DNA of 64,000 nucleotides from Brevibacillus choshinensis (lineage in GTDB: Bacteria; Bacillota; Bacilli; Brevibacillales; Brevibacillaceae). The notes under the pieces were generated by a model. That model had not been told where the DNA came from and ran no database searches. It worked only from the letters and a program-made list of their open reading frames with translations. The position numbers and the translations under genes are program-made. Numbering within the stretch: position 1 is the stretch's first letter; each line of letters starts with the position of its first letter. Positions 61,466 to 64,000 of this stretch are shown piece after piece. Location: contig NZ_LJJB01000010.1 in assembly GCF_001420695.1 (NCBI RefSeq), forward strand, positions 672,131 through 736,130. The letters are read 5' to 3'.

Positions 61466-61789
61466 TCACACAAGACTCCGGCGTGATCTTATCTCTTCTC
61501 TAGCGCGGTCATTCATTCTCGCTGGACTCCATTTCGGCTCCCAGACAAGAGAGACATTGACCTCATGAATCCCGGAAATGGCGGCCGTCGCCTCTTTCAC
61601 ATTCTTGACAATCTCATCGGCTAGGGGACACTCAGGAATGGTCAGCGTCATTTCAATATCAGCTCGTCCTTTATCGTCCACCTTGACCTCATAGACTAGT
61701 CCCAGATCCACAATATTGACTCCTACTTCCGGATCTATTACTTCCTCCAAAGCTGACCATATGGCATCCTCCGTCTTCAAGCAGAGCAC
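61466..61789 (-). CDS. SufT-like metal-sulfur cluster assembly factor (MIP18/DUF59)
   Basis: A 107-residue MIP18-family protein. VIDPEVGVNIVDLGLVYEVKV, MTLTIPECPLADEIVKNV with the conserved Cys, and VNVSLVWEPKWSPARMNDRAR are the family blocks. Such proteins assist iron-sulfur cluster maturation or phenylacetate oxygenase assembly (PaaD). The start may be the GTG at 61789 or the TTG at 61780, the latter having AGAGGTG 6 nt upstream. The gene stands alone, next to iron-uptake genes. Confidence 0.88.
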   Translation of the reverse strand: MLCLKTEDAIWSALEEVIDPEVGVNIVDLGLVYEVKVDDKGRADIEMTLTIPECPLADEIVKNVKEATAAISGIHEVNVSLVWEPKWSPARMNDRAREEIRSRRSLV

Positions 61790-62020
61790 CTCTTTCCCAC
61801 TATTTTCTTCCCATTAACATACCCCATTGCGCTCCTGTTTTATGTAAAAACGAGCACATCCCACGATTCGATGATCGAGGAACGTACTCGTTTTTCATTG
61901 CCCAACAGACAATTACTTGTTCGTGATCGCCCTTGTAAGAAAACGGCTTATTACACTCCATAGCGAAATGAAGGTTGCCAGCTCTACTGCTGGCACCCTA
62001 ACTTCGTTCTAAAAATGATA
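61790..62020. other. Spacer with two hairpins before the iron permease
   Basis: AAAAACGAG (61845-61853) and CTCGTTTTT (61886-61894) form a bidirectional terminator-like stem. GGTTGCCAGC (61973-61982) and GCTGGCACCC (61989-61998) form a strong hairpin with a 6-nt loop, extended by GAA/TTC flanks. Neither follows an obvious gene on its strand; a small RNA is possible. The hairpin ends 23 bp before the iron-permease promoter. Confidence 0.4.
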
Positions 62021-62081
62021 TTGACAAGAATACGTTCATACACTAACATTCCATTGTAATCATATTTGATAATGATTATCA
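62021..62081 (+). promoter_or_regulatory. Iron permease promoter with Fur box
   Basis: TTGACA (62021-62026), 17 bp, TAACAT (62044-62049). About 18 bp further lies TGATAATGATTATCA (62067-62081), a perfect 7-1-7 Fur box. Its place just after the expected start point fits repression by iron-loaded Fur. Confidence 0.88.
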
Positions 62082-62110
62082 ATATTAGCGTTTGCTTATT
62101 AGGGGGACCT

Positions 62111-63592
62111 ATGCTGAAACGAATTCACTTGATACTCCTGGTTTTACTGCTGTCTTTATCATTCGTTACCCCAATGTCAGTCTGGGCAAAAAGTCAAGCG
62201 GCTCAAGATATGAGCAATGCAGAAGCCTTTGTTGCCCAAGCGATTCAGGAAGCTGAGTTAGGAAAGCTAGCAGAGGCGAAGCTGTCCTATCAGAAGTTTA
62301 ATGAGACGTGGCGTGAGATCGAGGATGGCGTAAAAGAAGAATCAGGCAAGGCCTACAAAGACATCGAATCTCATATGGGCAAAGTCGTGTACGCTTTTTC
62401 CAGAGAGAAAAAAGATGAAGTAGTAAAAGCTTTGGAAGGCTTGAGAGATGTTAATGAGAAGTTCATCCGCGGCGAATTTCCGAAGGGTGAACAATTCAAG
62501 CAGGAAAATATCTCTCTAAGCGATTTTATCGGGTACCTAGAAGGGACAAAAGAGAAAGCAGAAACCGGGGCTAGGCAAGAGGCGCTCGCAGGAATTGCCA
62601 AGGTGACGGAGTCTTGGCTCAGTGTCGAAGGAATAGTTGTTGCACAATCTGCACAGGTGTACAGTGATTCTGAGAGAGACATGGTAACCATTAATGCCAT
62701 GCTGGCTTCAGAGCCACCTGATTATCAAGGCGCCATTCAACTTTTGGACCAAATGATTCAGTACTTAACCCCATTGGCGGCGAAGTCAGGCTATACGATC
62801 TGGGATGCAGCGATGATTATTATTCGTGAAGGCTTGGAGGCCTTATTGGTTGTCACCGCGTTACTCGCTTTTGTGAAAAAGTCAGACCAGTCTAAAGGAA
62901 AGGGCTGGATTTGGACTGGCGTTACCGTTGGCCTGGCAGTGAGTGTTTTGCTAGCTGTCATGATTAAGTCAGTATTTTCATCAGGCGCCTTTGGGAACAA
63001 TAACGCATTGATTGCTGGTTGGACCGGTGTCATCGCATCTGTCATGCTGTTGTATGTGAGCTACTGGCTGCACAGTCATTCTCATATCGCGGAATGGCAA
63101 AAGTTTATTCAGGCAAAAAGCCAGACGGCGCTAAATACAGGAAAGCTGATCTCACTAGGTGTGATATCTTTCCTCGCTGTTTTCCGCGAAGGGACAGAAA
63201 CGGTTTTATTCTTCATCGGAATGGTCAACCAGATCAGTTTGCAAGATCTGATGATCGGCATGTTGATTGGTCTAGGATTGTTATGTGTAGTAGCTTATCT
63301 GATGATATTTATTGGATTGAAGCTGCCTATTCGGCCATTTTTTATGATCTCTAGCATCATCGTCTTTTATCTATGCATCAAGTTTACAGGAATGGGCATT
63401 CACAGCTTGCAATTAGCTGGCGTAATTCCGTCCTCAACTGCTCCTGGCATTCCAAGCATCGACATTTTTGCGCTTTATCCATCTCTGGAAAGTACCATTC
63501 CTCAGGTGACTCTCATCGTTGCAGCAGCGGCAGTCGTTCTGTGGAAAAAAATCAATAGCAACAAATCACAATCAAAGTATCTTTCTAAATGA
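62111..63592 (+). CDS. efeU: FTR1/EfeU-family iron permease with N-terminal helical domain
   Basis: A 493-residue protein. A signal-like helix (to about residue 28) precedes an extracytoplasmic helical domain (about 30-225) and seven membrane helices. The two REGxE iron motifs are REGLEALLV (about residue 243) and FREGTETVLF (about 360). The external domain resembles the lipoprotein encoded next (KFNETWREIEDGVKEESGKAYKDIE versus KLEEAWAPFEDKVKEKYADLYKKVE), suggesting a shared iron-binding module. ATG at 62111 with GGGGG upstream; 15 codons before it overlap the Fur box and are unlikely to be translated. Confidence 0.9.
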   Translation: MLKRIHLILLVLLLSLSFVTPMSVWAKSQAAQDMSNAEAFVAQAIQEAELGKLAEAKLSYQKFNETWREIEDGVKEESGKAYKDIESHMGKVVYAFSREKKDEVVKALEGLRDVNEKFIRGEFPKGEQFKQENISLSDFIGYLEGTKEKAETGARQEALAGIAKVTESWLSVEGIVVAQSAQVYSDSERDMVTINAMLASEPPDYQGAIQLLDQMIQYLTPLAAKSGYTIWDAAMIIIREGLEALLVVTALLAFVKKSDQSKGKGWIWTGVTVGLAVSVLLAVMIKSVFSSGAFGNNNALIAGWTGVIASVMLLYVSYWLHSHSHIAEWQKFIQAKSQTALNTGKLISLGVISFLAVFREGTETVLFFIGMVNQISLQDLMIGMLIGLGLLCVVAYLMIFIGLKLPIRPFFMISSIIVFYLCIKFTGMGIHSLQLAGVIPSSTAPGIPSIDIFALYPSLESTIPQVTLIVAAAAVVLWKKINSNKSQSKYLSK

Positions 63593-63609
63593 AAATTGGA
63601 GGAACTAAC

Positions 63610-64000
63610 ATGAATTCTACTCGCACTTTTCTCGCTCTGGCACTTGCAGGAATCATTAGTTTAACTGGCTGCGCATCCGCCACTACACAATCTCCCAATG
63701 CAGCTTCCGCACCTGCTCCTGCAGCAGAAGAAAAAGCTTCAGAAATCAAAGCTGGTACTGCAAAAATGCTTGAAATGACAGCTGAATTGAAAAAAGCCAT
63801 TGAAGCAGGAGACGAGTCAAACGTAAAAGCGCTTGGCCCAAAACTGGAAGAAGCGTGGGCGCCATTTGAAGATAAAGTAAAAGAGAAATACGCTGATCTC
63901 TATAAAAAAGTGGAAGATGCGCTTGATCCAACGATCGCTGGAACAGAGGCAAGTCCGCTGGATAAAGCCGCTGTCGGCAAGTTTAACGACCAATTAACCC
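63610..64000 (+). CDS. Iron-uptake lipoprotein, partial
   Basis: Starts 17 bp after the permease with GGAGG 7 nt before the ATG, and runs off the window (130 residues visible). The signal ends IISLTGC with a lipidated Cys at about 21, then an Ala/Pro-rich linker, then a helical domain like that of EfeO/EfeM-type proteins and of the permease's own external domain. It probably binds iron at the cell surface for the permease and is under the same Fur box. Confidence 0.8.
   Translation, partial: MNSTRTFLALALAGIISLTGCASATTQSPNAASAPAPAAEEKASEIKAGTAKMLEMTAELKKAIEAGDESNVKALGPKLEEAWAPFEDKVKEKYADLYKKVEDALDPTIAGTEASPLDKAAVGKFNDQLT

Noticed and set aside
61383-61568. Plus-strand 61-codon frame before the SufT-like gene
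   Set aside because: No ribosome binding site, and it overlaps the well-supported gene on the other strand.

Overview
The window looks like chromosomal DNA of a Bacillales bacterium, most like Brevibacillus in the Paenibacillaceae. The evidence is strong GGAGG-type ribosome binding sites with frequent TTG and GTG starts, mid-range GC with AT-rich promoters, several Opp/Dpp-type transporters, copper-amine-oxidase-N repeats and bL36. The genus is an inference. No rRNA, tRNA, CRISPR array or intact mobile element was seen.

Layout. 1-4.7 kb: a partial gene, a methyltransferase, an FHA/winged-helix regulator, a lipoprotein, a secreted GH18-like protein, a structured intergenic element and a cupin. 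4.8-15 kb: a dipeptide ABC transporter split in two by its own LysR gene, with an alpha/beta hydrolase, a saccharopine-dehydrogenase-like oxidoreductase, a MarR regulator and an AEC transporter. 15-18.7 kb: a run of ABM, DUF169, RidA, MFS and double-CMD genes. 18.8-22.4 kb: an APC permease, a PatB-type C-S lyase and a 51-residue membrane protein, controlled by a YheO-like regulator; two near-identical promoter/operators link regulator and operon. 22.5-26 kb is a scrapyard with hidden small genes: a truncated regulator abutting a possible glutaminase tail, D-cysteine desulfhydrase, a small acidic protein, a second bL36 gene, a GGDEF remnant, a zinc-ribbon protein and an HNH-associated repeat.

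26-36.6 kb is the most system-like region. It holds a cNMP-domain/anion-transporter fusion, DUF3307, a Crp-family regulator, a CHASE2 adenylate cyclase with complete catalytic residues, a large FecR surface protein and an NHL protein. A near-consensus Crp site lies in front of the regulator-cyclase genes. This suggests a self-contained cAMP circuit.

38.3-50.8 kb: a second peptide locus with DppBCDF and binding protein, M55 D-aminopeptidase, C26 gamma-glutamyl hydrolase, enolase-superfamily epimerase and YfcC transporter, probably for wall peptides or D-amino-acid/gamma-glutamyl peptides. 51-61.1 kb: one co-directional block with DeoR, a TarJ-like ribitol-5-phosphate dehydrogenase, a Ugp-type ABC importer, a glycerophosphodiesterase, ribulokinase and a TagC-like beta-propeller. 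It reads as a route for scavenging teichoic-acid or alditol-phosphate fragments into ribulose-5-phosphate; a matched triple-repeat operator precedes DeoR and the importer. 61.4-64 kb: a SufT-like protein and a Fur-box-controlled EfeU-type iron permease with an iron-uptake lipoprotein cut by the window edge.
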